A stretch of DNA of 64,000 nt, from positions 82,323-146,322 of the forward strand of contig JAFXQK010000073.1 of assembly GCA_017527205.1 (NCBI GenBank), read 5' to 3'. The position numbers were made by a program, and so were the translations under genes. Each line of letters opens with the position of its first letter. Positions within the stretch are counted from its first letter, which is position 1. The DNA comes from Lachnospiraceae bacterium (GTDB lineage Bacteria; Bacillota; Clostridia; Lachnospirales; Lachnospiraceae). The notes below the pieces were generated by a model that worked only from the letters and a program-made list of their open reading frames with translations, had not been told where the DNA came from and searched no databases. Shown piece by piece: positions 17,271-25,215 of the stretch.

Positions 17271-18050
17271 ATGCAAGAGGAGCTCGAAACAAGGCATCCG
17301 GTCGTTAGCATTGTCACGCCGGTTTATAACGTGGAAAAGTTTATAGAGGAGACCATGGACAGCGTTCGGGCGCAGACCTTTCAAGACTGGGAGCTTCTTT
17401 TGGTGGAGGATGGAAGCAAGGATCATACCGCAGAGGTGATCATGACCTATTTAGAGAAAACCGGAGAGCATCGGATTCGGCTGATTCCCATGGAACAAAA
17501 CGGAGGTGCGGCGCGGGCGCGAAACCGTGGCGTAAAAGAAGCGAGGGGACGCTATCTGGCTTACCTGGACGCGGATGACCTCTGGGAGCCCGAAAAGCTG
17601 GAACGTCAGCTTGCCCTCATGCAAAAGAAGGGCGCTGCCTTTTCGTTTACGGGGTATGAATTTGCTGATGAGAATGGAAAGGGCCTTGGGAAAATCGTTA
17701 AGGTTCCGGAAACCATTGATTATAAAGAAGCCCTGAAAAATACCACCATCTTTACCTCGACGGTCATGTTTGATTTGCAGCAGCTCACGAAGGAAGAATT
17801 GGAGATGCCGCAGATTAAGAGCGAGGATACGGCACTATGGTGGAGGGTGCTTCGCAGCGGACATTTAGCTTATGGGCTGAATGAGAATTTGGTGAGATAC
17901 CGACGGGCGGGCAAGTCCCTGTCCTCGAATAAGCTGGAGGCACTCCGAAGAATTTGGAATTTGTATCGAAAGGCGGAAGGAATGAGCATTCCAAGCAGTG
18001 CCTGGCACTTTTGCTTTTGGGCGGTACGGGCGGTAAAACGCCGAATCTAA
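17271..18050 (+). CDS. GT2 glycosyltransferase, TuaG-like
   Basis: 259 residues of a cytoplasmic inverting GT-A enzyme. The fold is complete: VSIVTPVYNVEKFI (residues about 11-24), VEDGSKDHT (about 45), the GGAARARNRG loop, DADDLW metal site (about 100) and a catalytic-base region KSEDTALWWRVLR. The closest type I recognise is the teichuronic acid enzyme TuaG. It would add one sugar to a lipid-linked glycan. It follows the membrane pair by 21 bases and precedes the initiating transferase, starting block A. Confidence 0.88.
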   Translation: MQEELETRHPVVSIVTPVYNVEKFIEETMDSVRAQTFQDWELLLVEDGSKDHTAEVIMTYLEKTGEHRIRLIPMEQNGGAARARNRGVKEARGRYLAYLDADDLWEPEKLERQLALMQKKGAAFSFTGYEFADENGKGLGKIVKVPETIDYKEALKNTTIFTSTVMFDLQQLTKEELEMPQIKSEDTALWWRVLRSGHLAYGLNENLVRYRRAGKSLSSNKLEALRRIWNLYRKAEGMSIPSSAWHFCFWAVRAVKRRI

Positions 18051-18077
18051 TTACGGAAATGCACTTGGAGGAAGATC

Positions 18078-19520
18078 ATGAAAGCAAACATTCATGAAAA
18101 TCGATTGCGTAAAATGGAGGCCTATAAGCGCCTGATCAATTTGGGCCTGTCCTTTTTAAGTCTGGCTTTGGTCATTGGCATCTTTGCCTATTTCTGGTTT
18201 GTATATTTTCATTCCAGTCTGGTAGATGACCTTCACTTCTACAAAAACGGACACATTTTGGAGATCAGCCTTTATGGCGTGGTTTTGTTTGCCTTCTCGA
18301 AGATGTATGGCGGCACAAGATTTGGCTATCTGAAAAATACGGAGATCATCTTTTCACAGATTTTTGCAACGGCCATTTCGGACGTGTTTATTTACGGCGA
18401 GCTTTCCCTGATGGCGTTTCAGCCGTTCTGGCCCGTTTTCTTCATTTGGATGTTCTTGGCACAAGCCGTTGCACTGATCCTTTATACCAATATTGCGAAC
18501 CGCCTGTATCGTCACCTGTTTCCGCCGAGAAAGCTTTTATTGCTTCACGGTACGCGTTCAACGGAGGGAATCTGCGCAAAGTTTGAGAGCAGAAAGGATA
18601 AATATCGGATCACGCGAAAAGAATTGATCCATAAGGACATGCATGAGAATTATCGCCTGATCACGGAGACTTATCAGAGCGGGGAATGCAATGCCGTCGT
18701 GCTTTGGGACATCCCTACCGCGGAGCGAAACAAGCTGTTGAAATTTTGCTATGCCAATTCCATTCGCGTCTATATGATGCCGAAGATCACGGACGTCATT
18801 ATGACGGGGGCAGAGGAGCTTCACGTATTTGACAGCCCGTTGCTGCTGACGCGAGAGTATGCCCTGACCATGGAGCAGGCTTTTCTAAAGCGCCTGATTG
18901 ACGTTGTATGTTCCCTGATTTTGATCATTTTGACCTCCCCCATCATGCTGCTTACGGCGATTCTCGTGAAGCTCGGCGATGGCGGTCCCGTGCTGTACAA
19001 GCAGGTTCGCTGTACCATCGGACAAAGGGAGTTTTTAATCCTGAAATTCCGCAGTATGAGACCCGATGCAGAGAAGGATGGACAGGCGCGTCTTGCACAA
19101 AAAAAGGATGACAGGATTACGCCCGTCGGCAGAGTGATCCGTTCCTGTCGTATTGATGAGCTGCCGCAGCTGTTCAATATTTTGAAGGGTGACATGTCCT
19201 TTATCGGCCCCAGACCCGAGCGACCGGAGATTATTGCGGAGTATCTTGAGGTGATGCCCGAGTTTGTGTATCGCATGAAGGTAAAGGCCGGCCTGGCAGG
19301 CTTTGCGCAGGTGTATGGAAAGTATAATACGACGCCGTATGACAAGCTCAAGCTGGATTTGACCTACATCGAAAATTATTCCGTCCTGCTTGACGTTAAG
19401 CTGATGCTTCTTACCCTCAAGGTTCTCTTCTGGCCAGACAGCACGGAGGGCGTGGATGCAGAACAGATTACGGCACTTCGGGAGGAAAAACGGCAAAAGG
19501 AGAACGGGGATGAGAGATAA
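18078..19520 (+). CDS. Initiating polyprenyl-phosphate sugar-1-phosphate transferase
   Basis: 480 residues: four N-terminal hydrophobic segments, a cytoplasmic CoA-binding-like domain (about 150-260), one more membrane segment (about 275-300) and the bacterial sugar transferase domain (PF02397) with LKFRSM, ITPVGRVIRSCRIDELPQL and MSFIGPRPERPE. The full-length form resembles WcaJ/WbaP/TuaA enzymes that start exopolysaccharide repeat units by moving a sugar-1-phosphate to undecaprenyl phosphate. It overlaps the start of the Wzz-like gene by 11 bases. This is the committed step for block A. The sugar transferred cannot be read from the sequence. Confidence 0.93.
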   Translation: MKANIHENRLRKMEAYKRLINLGLSFLSLALVIGIFAYFWFVYFHSSLVDDLHFYKNGHILEISLYGVVLFAFSKMYGGTRFGYLKNTEIIFSQIFATAISDVFIYGELSLMAFQPFWPVFFIWMFLAQAVALILYTNIANRLYRHLFPPRKLLLLHGTRSTEGICAKFESRKDKYRITRKELIHKDMHENYRLITETYQSGECNAVVLWDIPTAERNKLLKFCYANSIRVYMMPKITDVIMTGAEELHVFDSPLLLTREYALTMEQAFLKRLIDVVCSLILIILTSPIMLLTAILVKLGDGGPVLYKQVRCTIGQREFLILKFRSMRPDAEKDGQARLAQKKDDRITPVGRVIRSCRIDELPQLFNILKGDMSFIGPRPERPEIIAEYLEVMPEFVYRMKVKAGLAGFAQVYGKYNTTPYDKLKLDLTYIENYSVLLDVKLMLLTLKVLFWPDSTEGVDAEQITALREEKRQKENGDER

Positions 19521-20562
19521 TGCATGGGGAAAGGATCCCTTCGACCTGCGACTATCCGTCCTTCGAATGATCAGAAGATTACCGGCAATCATGGCCGTGG
19601 CGGCGCTTCTTACAATTTTGCTGGGCGGCGGATACTATTTGAAACATGTCACCTTCCGTCAAAAGACATATATTGCGTCTACGACGTTTTCCATGGAATA
19701 TGCGGATGAAAATTGGGCAGTCAACAATACCTTTATCAACGAGTATACCTGGAACGTGTGGGTAAAGACGGATGAATTCTTAGGCTACGTAGAAAGCCAT
19801 CTTTCCGATGCCGGAATACAGAGAAAGACTTTGGGAGAAGGCATGAGCGCAAGCGTTCCTTCGGATCTTCGGATGGTTACCATCTCCTTTTCCTCCAAGG
19901 ATGCCGCACAGGCGAATCGTGTCATGGAAGCGGTTGGCGTTGCCATGACGGAGGATTTCTCAAAGGGGATGAAGGATGTCGCAGCCATCCGCGTGATCGA
20001 CGTGGAAGCGGCAGCAGAGAACCTAAAGACGATAAAGCCGGTTAGGGCAATTGTTCTGGCAGCGGTCATTGGTTTATTTACCGGCGTGATGCTGTTTCTT
20101 TTCTTGGAAATTCTTTTCGAACGGATTTGGCTTCCCGAGAGCCTTTCGAGCCGCTTTGGCATGAAAAATGCAGGCGTTCCAAGAACCGAGCTTTTTTGGG
20201 AAAACCTAAAATATTTCTTTGACGGGAAAAAACGAGTGGCGATTTGCCCTGCTAATCAGGAGCTGGATCCCAAGGAAATCGCCGATACGTTGCAAAAAAA
20301 AGGCATTCTGAAGGACGTGGAATGGATTCCCGTTCCTTGCCCGATATTGACTCCGTCAGAAACCGTTAAGCTTCGGGAAATGGATGGGATCCTGCTTGCC
20401 GTGAATGCTGGCGAAGACGTAAAACACCTCCAGGCAATTTTGGATTTCCTTACCTCCCAAGACTGCAAAATTACCGCAGCAACCCTCTGGAACGAAGATA
20501 CCTGGCTCCTAAAAAGCTACTATACCTGGAACTACCTTTCCGGGACAAAGGTTACAGAATAA
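19510..20562 (+). CDS. Wzz/CapA-like chain-length protein with degenerate kinase-like C-terminus
   Basis: The ATG at 19510, after AAAAGGAG, gives 350 residues. Two membrane helices (about 22-48 and 175-200) flank an external domain of about 130 residues, the layout of polysaccharide co-polymerases that set chain length. The cytoplasmic 130-residue tail resembles the spacing of a BY-kinase domain but lacks Walker A and the Tyr-rich tail, so it is not an active kinase by eye. The last nine codons lie in the first copy of a 64-bp tandem repeat, so the C-terminus LSGTKVTE is repeat-derived or has seeded the repeat. Confidence 0.8.
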   Translation: MRDNAWGKDPFDLRLSVLRMIRRLPAIMAVAALLTILLGGGYYLKHVTFRQKTYIASTTFSMEYADENWAVNNTFINEYTWNVWVKTDEFLGYVESHLSDAGIQRKTLGEGMSASVPSDLRMVTISFSSKDAAQANRVMEAVGVAMTEDFSKGMKDVAAIRVIDVEAAAENLKTIKPVRAIVLAAVIGLFTGVMLFLFLEILFERIWLPESLSSRFGMKNAGVPRTELFWENLKYFFDGKKRVAICPANQELDPKEIADTLQKKGILKDVEWIPVPCPILTPSETVKLREMDGILLAVNAGEDVKHLQAILDFLTSQDCKITAATLWNEDTWLLKSYYTWNYLSGTKVTE

Positions 20563-20674
20563 AAACTCTCAACCACCTCGAGGGGATGTTTGGGAGTATC
20601 TTTCCGGGACAAAGGTTACAGAATAAAAACTCTCAACCACCTCGAGGGGATGTTTGGGAGTATCTTTCCGGGTT
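20536..20674 (+). repeat. 64-bp tandem repeat including the end of the Wzz-like gene
   Basis: Two identical 64-bp copies (20536-20599, 20600-20663) and the start of a third (from 20664) lie head to tail. Each copy begins CTTTCCGGGACAAAGG and ends in GGGATGTTTGGGAGTAT. The first copy holds the stop codon of the Wzz-like gene. The third copy changes sequence at GGGTTAAAAGG and turns into the hairpin described next. Confidence 0.9.
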
Positions 20675-20710
20675 AAAAGGTTACCGGAAAGATACTCCCA
20701 AACAAGCCCC
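20646..20710. repeat. Long hairpin, family A, copy 1
   Basis: A 21-bp perfect stem (20651-20671 with 20684-20704) and an outer GGGG/CCCC stem enclose the 12-base loop GTTAAAAGGTTA. The same loop and the same layout recur at 22482-22555 with different arm sequences. A second fragment of the 3' arm (CTCCCAAACAAGCCCCG) recurs at 20723-20739. There is no T-run, so a simple terminator is unlikely. Confidence 0.85.
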
Positions 20711-20734
20711 GGGGACAGCCTGCTCCCAAACAAG

Positions 20735-20788
20735 CCCCGAGGATTTACGAGGCCCCGAGAATTTACGAGGCCCCGAGGATTTAGAACT
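20735..20788. repeat. 18-bp tandem repeat, three copies
   Basis: The unit CCCCGAGGATTTACGAGG is repeated with an 18-base period at 20735, 20753 and 20771; the last copy diverges after its thirteenth base. It lies between the long hairpin and the next glycosyltransferase start and encodes nothing I can support. Confidence 0.8.
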
Positions 20789-20808
20789 TGCGAAAGGAAA
20801 CATAAAGC

Positions 20809-21594
20809 ATGAGACTTCAGGTGCTGGTATCTGCGATGCATGCAGATGCGAGAGAACTGGCAGAAAAAATGAACCTTCAGACGGATGCCCTGATCGTAAA
20901 CCAATGCGACCACTATGCCTACGAAACCTTTGAACGAAACGGTCGAAGCATCCGCTGCCTATCCATGGCGGAGCGAGGCGTGGGACTGAGCCGAAACACG
21001 GCGCTCATGAGGGCGGACGCTGAACTTTGCCTCTTTGGCGATGAAGACATAGTCTATGAGCCAGGATATGAAAAGACGATTTTAGAGGAATTTGAAAAGC
21101 ATCCGGAAGCCGACGTTTTGCTATTCAACGTCAAGGTCTGCGAGGAGAGAAGAACCTACTGGAATACTGCGTTTGGACGCGTACACGCATACAATTCAGG
21201 GCGCTATCCAGCCTACAGCATCGCTGCTAAGCGGGACGGACTGATTGCGAAAAACCTAACCTTTCACCTTTGCTTTGGCGGAGGCGCAAAATACAGCAAC
21301 GGAGAGGACAGCCTGTTTTTACGGGATGCTGCCCGCGCGGGACTTCGGATCTATAAGACCCCGGCGCTGATCGGCGAGGAAATTCCCCGTCCCTCGACTT
21401 GGTTTCATGGGTTTGACGATAAGTTTTTTTATGATAGGGGAGTGCTCTATGGAGAACTCTACGGACCAGGCATGGCATATGTCAGGGCCGTTCGATGGCT
21501 ACAAAAAAACAAAAGTGAAATGTGCGCGGAATACCCTTATGCCAAGGCGCTGGCAATGATGAAAAAGGGATGGCGGGATGGCATTTTGCCCTGA
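20809..21594 (+). CDS. Glycosyltransferase, GT2/GT-A-like
   Basis: 261 residues. The N-terminus (LQVLVSAMHADARELAE) and the central EDIVYEPGYEKTILEEF indicate a GT-A-type nucleotide-sugar fold; FGDED (about 77) could be the metal-binding DxD equivalent and NGEDSLFLRDA (about 165) the catalytic base region. It lacks the usual N-terminal PVYN motif, so it is a divergent family member. GAAAGGAAA lies 8-15 bases before the ATG. It follows the repeat-rich stretch, so it may be translated from a message carrying the hairpin in its leader. Confidence 0.75.
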   Translation: MRLQVLVSAMHADARELAEKMNLQTDALIVNQCDHYAYETFERNGRSIRCLSMAERGVGLSRNTALMRADAELCLFGDEDIVYEPGYEKTILEEFEKHPEADVLLFNVKVCEERRTYWNTAFGRVHAYNSGRYPAYSIAAKRDGLIAKNLTFHLCFGGGAKYSNGEDSLFLRDAARAGLRIYKTPALIGEEIPRPSTWFHGFDDKFFYDRGVLYGELYGPGMAYVRAVRWLQKNKSEMCAEYPYAKALAMMKKGWRDGILP

Positions 21595-21610
21595 CGGGAA
21601 GAGGGAATTT

Positions 21611-22450
21611 ATGAAATTTACCATTGTGGTTGTCTGCTACAATGCAGGAGAGAAACTAAAAGAGACGGTGACCTCCATTCTGGATCAAAGCATGACGGAT
21701 TATGAAGTCGTCATCAAGGACGGCATGTCAACGGATGGCAGTATCGAAGCGCTTGAAACTTTGGTGACGGAGCGCGGTGCACGGGAGCGAGTGAAGATCA
21801 TTCGTGAGAAGGATCAAGGCATTTATGATGCCATGAATGCAGCCATAAGGCATGCATCTGGAGAGTATTACCTTTTCCTGAATTGCGGCGACCTATTTTA
21901 TGATGAAAACGTGTTGCAGCGCTTTAGCGACGCCATTTCGGAGGAGGCGGTTCCATTCCCCGAAGAGAAAAATGGCCTTCGCGTATTTTATGGCAACCGT
22001 TATTTAATTCCGACAAAAAGTGTGGAATACATTGCACCGCGCATGACGCCGCTGACCTGCTTTCGCAACATTCCCTGTCATCAGTGCTGCTTTTATTCGG
22101 CGGACTGCTTCGCGGAGCGGGGATACCGCACGGACTTAAAGGTGCGGGCAGATTATGAGCATTTCCTTTGGCTGTTCTTTGCAAAAAAGGCCAGCTTCCA
22201 TTACGTGAATGCATGCGTTGCTAAATACGAGGGCGGTGGCTATTCCGAAAATCCCGAGAGTGTCAAACGCTCTGCCGAGGAACACCGCGCCATCACAAAA
22301 CGATACCTCTCAAAATGGCAGCTTTTTTACTGCAACGCCTATATGATTGTTACTTTACAGCCACTGAGACACTTTCTCGCAACGAATCCTTTTCTCTCCA
22401 AGGGGTACAATGCACTAATTCATGGATTATATCGTATCGTCAAAAAATAA
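21611..22450 (+). CDS. GT2 glycosyltransferase, WcaE-like
   Basis: The ATG at 21611 after GAGGG gives 279 residues; an earlier in-frame ATG at 21578 lies inside the previous gene. Motifs: FTIVVVCYNAGEKLKETV, IKDGMSTDGS, REKDQGIYDAMNAAIRHASG (the loop typical of WcaE and related colanic-acid-type enzymes) and NCGDLFY in the metal-site position. RADYEHFLWLFF is the probable base region. It likely adds one sugar to the block A repeat unit. Confidence 0.85.
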   Translation: MKFTIVVVCYNAGEKLKETVTSILDQSMTDYEVVIKDGMSTDGSIEALETLVTERGARERVKIIREKDQGIYDAMNAAIRHASGEYYLFLNCGDLFYDENVLQRFSDAISEEAVPFPEEKNGLRVFYGNRYLIPTKSVEYIAPRMTPLTCFRNIPCHQCCFYSADCFAERGYRTDLKVRADYEHFLWLFFAKKASFHYVNACVAKYEGGGYSENPESVKRSAEEHRAITKRYLSKWQLFYCNAYMIVTLQPLRHFLATNPFLSKGYNALIHGLYRIVKK

Positions 22451-22481
22451 GTTAAGAAACTATTATAATACGCATATGTAC

Positions 22482-22555
22482 CTCGAGGGGATGGTTTGGA
22501 GTGCCTTTCTCGGTTAAAAGGTTACGAGGAAGACACTCCAAACCAGATCCCCGAG
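22482..22555. repeat. Long hairpin, family A, copy 2
   Basis: A 20-position stem (22493-22512 with 22525-22544; one C-A mismatch and one G-T wobble) and an outer CTCG..GGGG / CCCCGAG stem enclose the loop GTTAAAAGGTTA, identical to copy 1. The 5' flank CCTCGAGGGGATG is shared too. Several arm positions differ from copy 1 in a paired manner. It lies in the leader of the EpsG-like gene. Confidence 0.85.
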
Positions 22556-22584
22556 TCATGCAACTGGAAAGGAGGGCGAGACGC

Positions 22585-23739
22585 ATGGAAAAAAGTGCAT
22601 GGATTTATATTTGCTTAACGCTTGGCACCGTGGCGCTCGCCCTGCTTATTCAAAAGCGTGAGGTTGCCCCTGCTTGCCGGAAGGCGGGACACGCCTATGG
22701 ACGATGGACGCCCTGCACGCGCAGGGATGCCCTGAATCGCGTTACGGTCTTTGCGATTTTTTGCCTGCTGACGGCAGTCTCCGCATGCAGGTTTGCGCTG
22801 GGTAACGACTATTGGACCTATCGGGAAAATTTTAAGAGGATTTTCTATGATGCCCATGTCTCTTCCGAGATCGGATTTAACCTGGTCGTCAAGGGATTGG
22901 TTGCCCTCTTTGGTTATGACAACTATCTGCCCCTGTTCGCAGTATTTTCCCTGCTGACGGTTTTCTTTTTCATCCGGGCAATTTGCGATCAGGGAGAAAG
23001 CTTTGCATTTTCCTTATTTCTCCTGTTGACGGGAGGCTATTATTTTCAGAGCTTCAACACGATTCGCTATTACCTTGCACTGGCGATGGCAATCTATTCC
23101 ATGAAGTACGTGCTTCGCAGGGAATGGGGAAAGTTCCTGCTGCTCATTTTGGTCAGTGCGGCGTTCCATAAGACGGTACTGATCGTTGTACCGGTCTTTT
23201 TTGTGGCATCCTATCTGGCGAGGACCGGTCTTAAGAAATGGCATTTGATCATCGCTGCGATTTTTGCTGCCAGTCTGATTTTTGGTCAGGAGCTTTACCG
23301 CTGGATCATATTCCGGTTCTACCCGTTTTATGAGAATACGGGCTTTGACGTAAAGCATATTTCCTATGTCAACGTGGCAAAATGCTTGGGCACGCTGGCT
23401 CTTGCGGCTATTCTTTTTTGGGAGAGGCGAAAAGAGGAGGGAGAGCGCTTTACGGCAGCCATGCGTTTTTATTTATGGCTGAACGTTTTTGGGCTCGTTG
23501 CCTTTCTGTGCGGAGGTTTTATTCCGGAGGTCAGCAGGATTGGATTTTATTTTATTGCTTCCCAAATCTTTTTGATTCCTGACCTTGCACGTCGAATTCG
23601 TGGAAAATGGCTTGGGCGTGTCTGCAAATGGGGCAGCATTTTGGCGTTTTCCCTATACTTTGTACTATTGCTAAAGCAAATGTATCAGACGGACATCCGG
23701 ATTTTGCCTTACATGAGCTGGATATTTTATTATAAATAA
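22585..23739 (+). CDS. EpsG-family polysaccharide polymerase (Wzy-like)
   Basis: The ATG at 22585, about ten bases after AAAGGAGGG, gives 384 residues and about ten hydrophobic segments. Family marks are NDYWTYRENF (about 75), SEIGFNLVVKGL, the FNTIRYYLALAMA helix and AAFHKTVLIVVP. EpsG proteins polymerise lipid-linked repeat units on the outer face of the membrane in Gram-positive exopolysaccharide systems. With the initiator at 18078 and the Wzz-like protein at 19510 it completes a Wzy-type core. No Wzx-type flippase of the MATE/MOP kind is seen in block A. Confidence 0.87.
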   Translation: MEKSAWIYICLTLGTVALALLIQKREVAPACRKAGHAYGRWTPCTRRDALNRVTVFAIFCLLTAVSACRFALGNDYWTYRENFKRIFYDAHVSSEIGFNLVVKGLVALFGYDNYLPLFAVFSLLTVFFFIRAICDQGESFAFSLFLLLTGGYYFQSFNTIRYYLALAMAIYSMKYVLRREWGKFLLLILVSAAFHKTVLIVVPVFFVASYLARTGLKKWHLIIAAIFAASLIFGQELYRWIIFRFYPFYENTGFDVKHISYVNVAKCLGTLALAAILFWERRKEEGERFTAAMRFYLWLNVFGLVAFLCGGFIPEVSRIGFYFIASQIFLIPDLARRIRGKWLGRVCKWGSILAFSLYFVLLLKQMYQTDIRILPYMSWIFYYK

Positions 23740-23784
23740 TCATGGCATTTGCGAAGATGTTGACTTGCAGCATGAGGTGACAAC

Positions 23785-25215
23785 ATGAGGATACTTTGGT
23801 TATGTAATCTCATCCTTCCTGCCGTTGCAAAGGAGCTGGGATTAGTGGCCTCCAATAAAGAGGGCTGGGTTGTAGGCCTGGCAGAAAAGGTATTAAAGAA
23901 TCAGAAGGATGGTGAAGTGACCTTTGCCATTGCCGCGCCGATTCCTGGTTTCGTGTTGACACCGGAGGAGGATCTGCTGGTAAGGGAGTTCGATGCATGG
24001 GGAGGACGTGCGGTCTTTTATGGCTTCCGTGAAGATACGGACAACCCGCACCGCTATGACGCTGCGTTGGAAGGACGGATGAGGCGGATTGTACAGAGCT
24101 TTCAGCCACAGGTTGTTCACTGCTTTGGAACGGAATTTCCACATACCTTGGCGATGTGTAAGTCGGTTCCTTCCGAAAACCTTTTGATAACCATACAGGG
24201 CTTGTGTACAAAAATCGCAGAAGTTTATGAGGCAGATCTTCCGAAAAAGGTCGTAAAAAGATTGACCCTTCGGGATTTCTTGAAAAAGGATGGCATTGCC
24301 ATGCAGAAGGAAAAATTTCGGCTGCGTGGAAATTCTGAGAGGGAAGCGTTGCGGCTTGCAGGGAGCATTGGAGGGCGAACGGCCTGGGACAAGGCGTTTG
24401 CAGAGCGGCAAAACCCCAAGGCACGCTATTTTCAGCTAAATGAAACGCTCAGGTCAGACTTTTATGATACAATCTGGGATGAGAAAAACACGCAGCCCCA
24501 TTCCATTTTTCTGAGTCAGGGGGATTATCCACTGAAGGGATTACATTATGTTTTGCTTGCCATGCCGCAGATTCTAAAGCAGTTTTCGGATGCAAAAATC
24601 TATGTGGCCGGCAATGGAATTACGGCGTATGAGACGCTGAAGCAAAAGCTGAAGATCTCTTCCTACGGAAAGTATCTGCGGGAGCTTGTACGTCAGCATT
24701 GTCTGGAGGATAAGGTGATTTATCTTGGAAGACTTTCTGGTGCGGAGATGAAGGAGCAATATTTAAGGAGCAGTTTGTTTCTCTGTCCCTCTGCGGTGGA
24801 GAATTCGCCCAATTCCCTTGGGGAGGCCATGCTTCTTGGCATGCCCTGCATCGCTGCCAACATAGGCGGCATTCCCAGTATGTTTACGGATGGGGAAGAT
24901 GGGATTTTGTTTGAAGGTCATCAGGCCGTGACGGGGGAGAGGTTAGCTTCCGGCAATAGGCAGCAGGAAGAAGGGATTTCCGCCGGGCTGGCTCAGAATA
25001 AAGATGGGGAGCTTGCGAGGATTGCAAACAATCTGGCAATGGCCGTAATAGAAATGTGGAGCAATCCTGAAAAGGAGAAGGAATATTGTAGGAATGCCCG
25101 GGCGCATGCCATGAAGACTCATGACGGGCGCAGGAATTATCGAAGGACGATGGAGGTATACGCCGCAATCGCTGGCGAAGGATCAGAGGAGCATGGAGCA
25201 GGCAGGGAAGCGTAA
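23785..25215 (+). CDS. GT4-family glycosyltransferase
   Basis: 476 residues with the two-Rossmann GT-B fold. The N-terminal half contains a GLVASNKEGWVVGLAE loop; the C-terminal half has the donor-binding part, YPLKGLHYVLLAMPQ, and the retaining-enzyme E-x7-E region as NSPNSLGEAMLLGMPCIA with IGGIPSMF. A stretch near residues 380-405 (EGHQAVTGERL to ELARIANN) is an insertion rich in Gln and Glu. It overlaps the next glycosyltransferase by about 23 bases. Donor and acceptor are unknown. Confidence 0.87.
   Translation: MRILWLCNLILPAVAKELGLVASNKEGWVVGLAEKVLKNQKDGEVTFAIAAPIPGFVLTPEEDLLVREFDAWGGRAVFYGFREDTDNPHRYDAALEGRMRRIVQSFQPQVVHCFGTEFPHTLAMCKSVPSENLLITIQGLCTKIAEVYEADLPKKVVKRLTLRDFLKKDGIAMQKEKFRLRGNSEREALRLAGSIGGRTAWDKAFAERQNPKARYFQLNETLRSDFYDTIWDEKNTQPHSIFLSQGDYPLKGLHYVLLAMPQILKQFSDAKIYVAGNGITAYETLKQKLKISSYGKYLRELVRQHCLEDKVIYLGRLSGAEMKEQYLRSSLFLCPSAVENSPNSLGEAMLLGMPCIAANIGGIPSMFTDGEDGILFEGHQAVTGERLASGNRQQEEGISAGLAQNKDGELARIANNLAMAVIEMWSNPEKEKEYCRNARAHAMKTHDGRRNYRRTMEVYAAIAGEGSEEHGAGREA

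Noticed and set aside
19510..20562. Active BY-kinase fused to Wzz
   Set aside because: Although the C-terminal domain has the right size, no Walker A, Walker B or Tyr cluster is present.
20646..20710. Rho-independent terminator
   Set aside because: The stem is long, but no T-run follows on either strand and genes continue in the same direction.
20586..20933. 115-codon open frame through the repeat region
   Set aside because: It consists of the 64-bp and 18-bp repeats and then overlaps the glycosyltransferase at 20809 in another frame.
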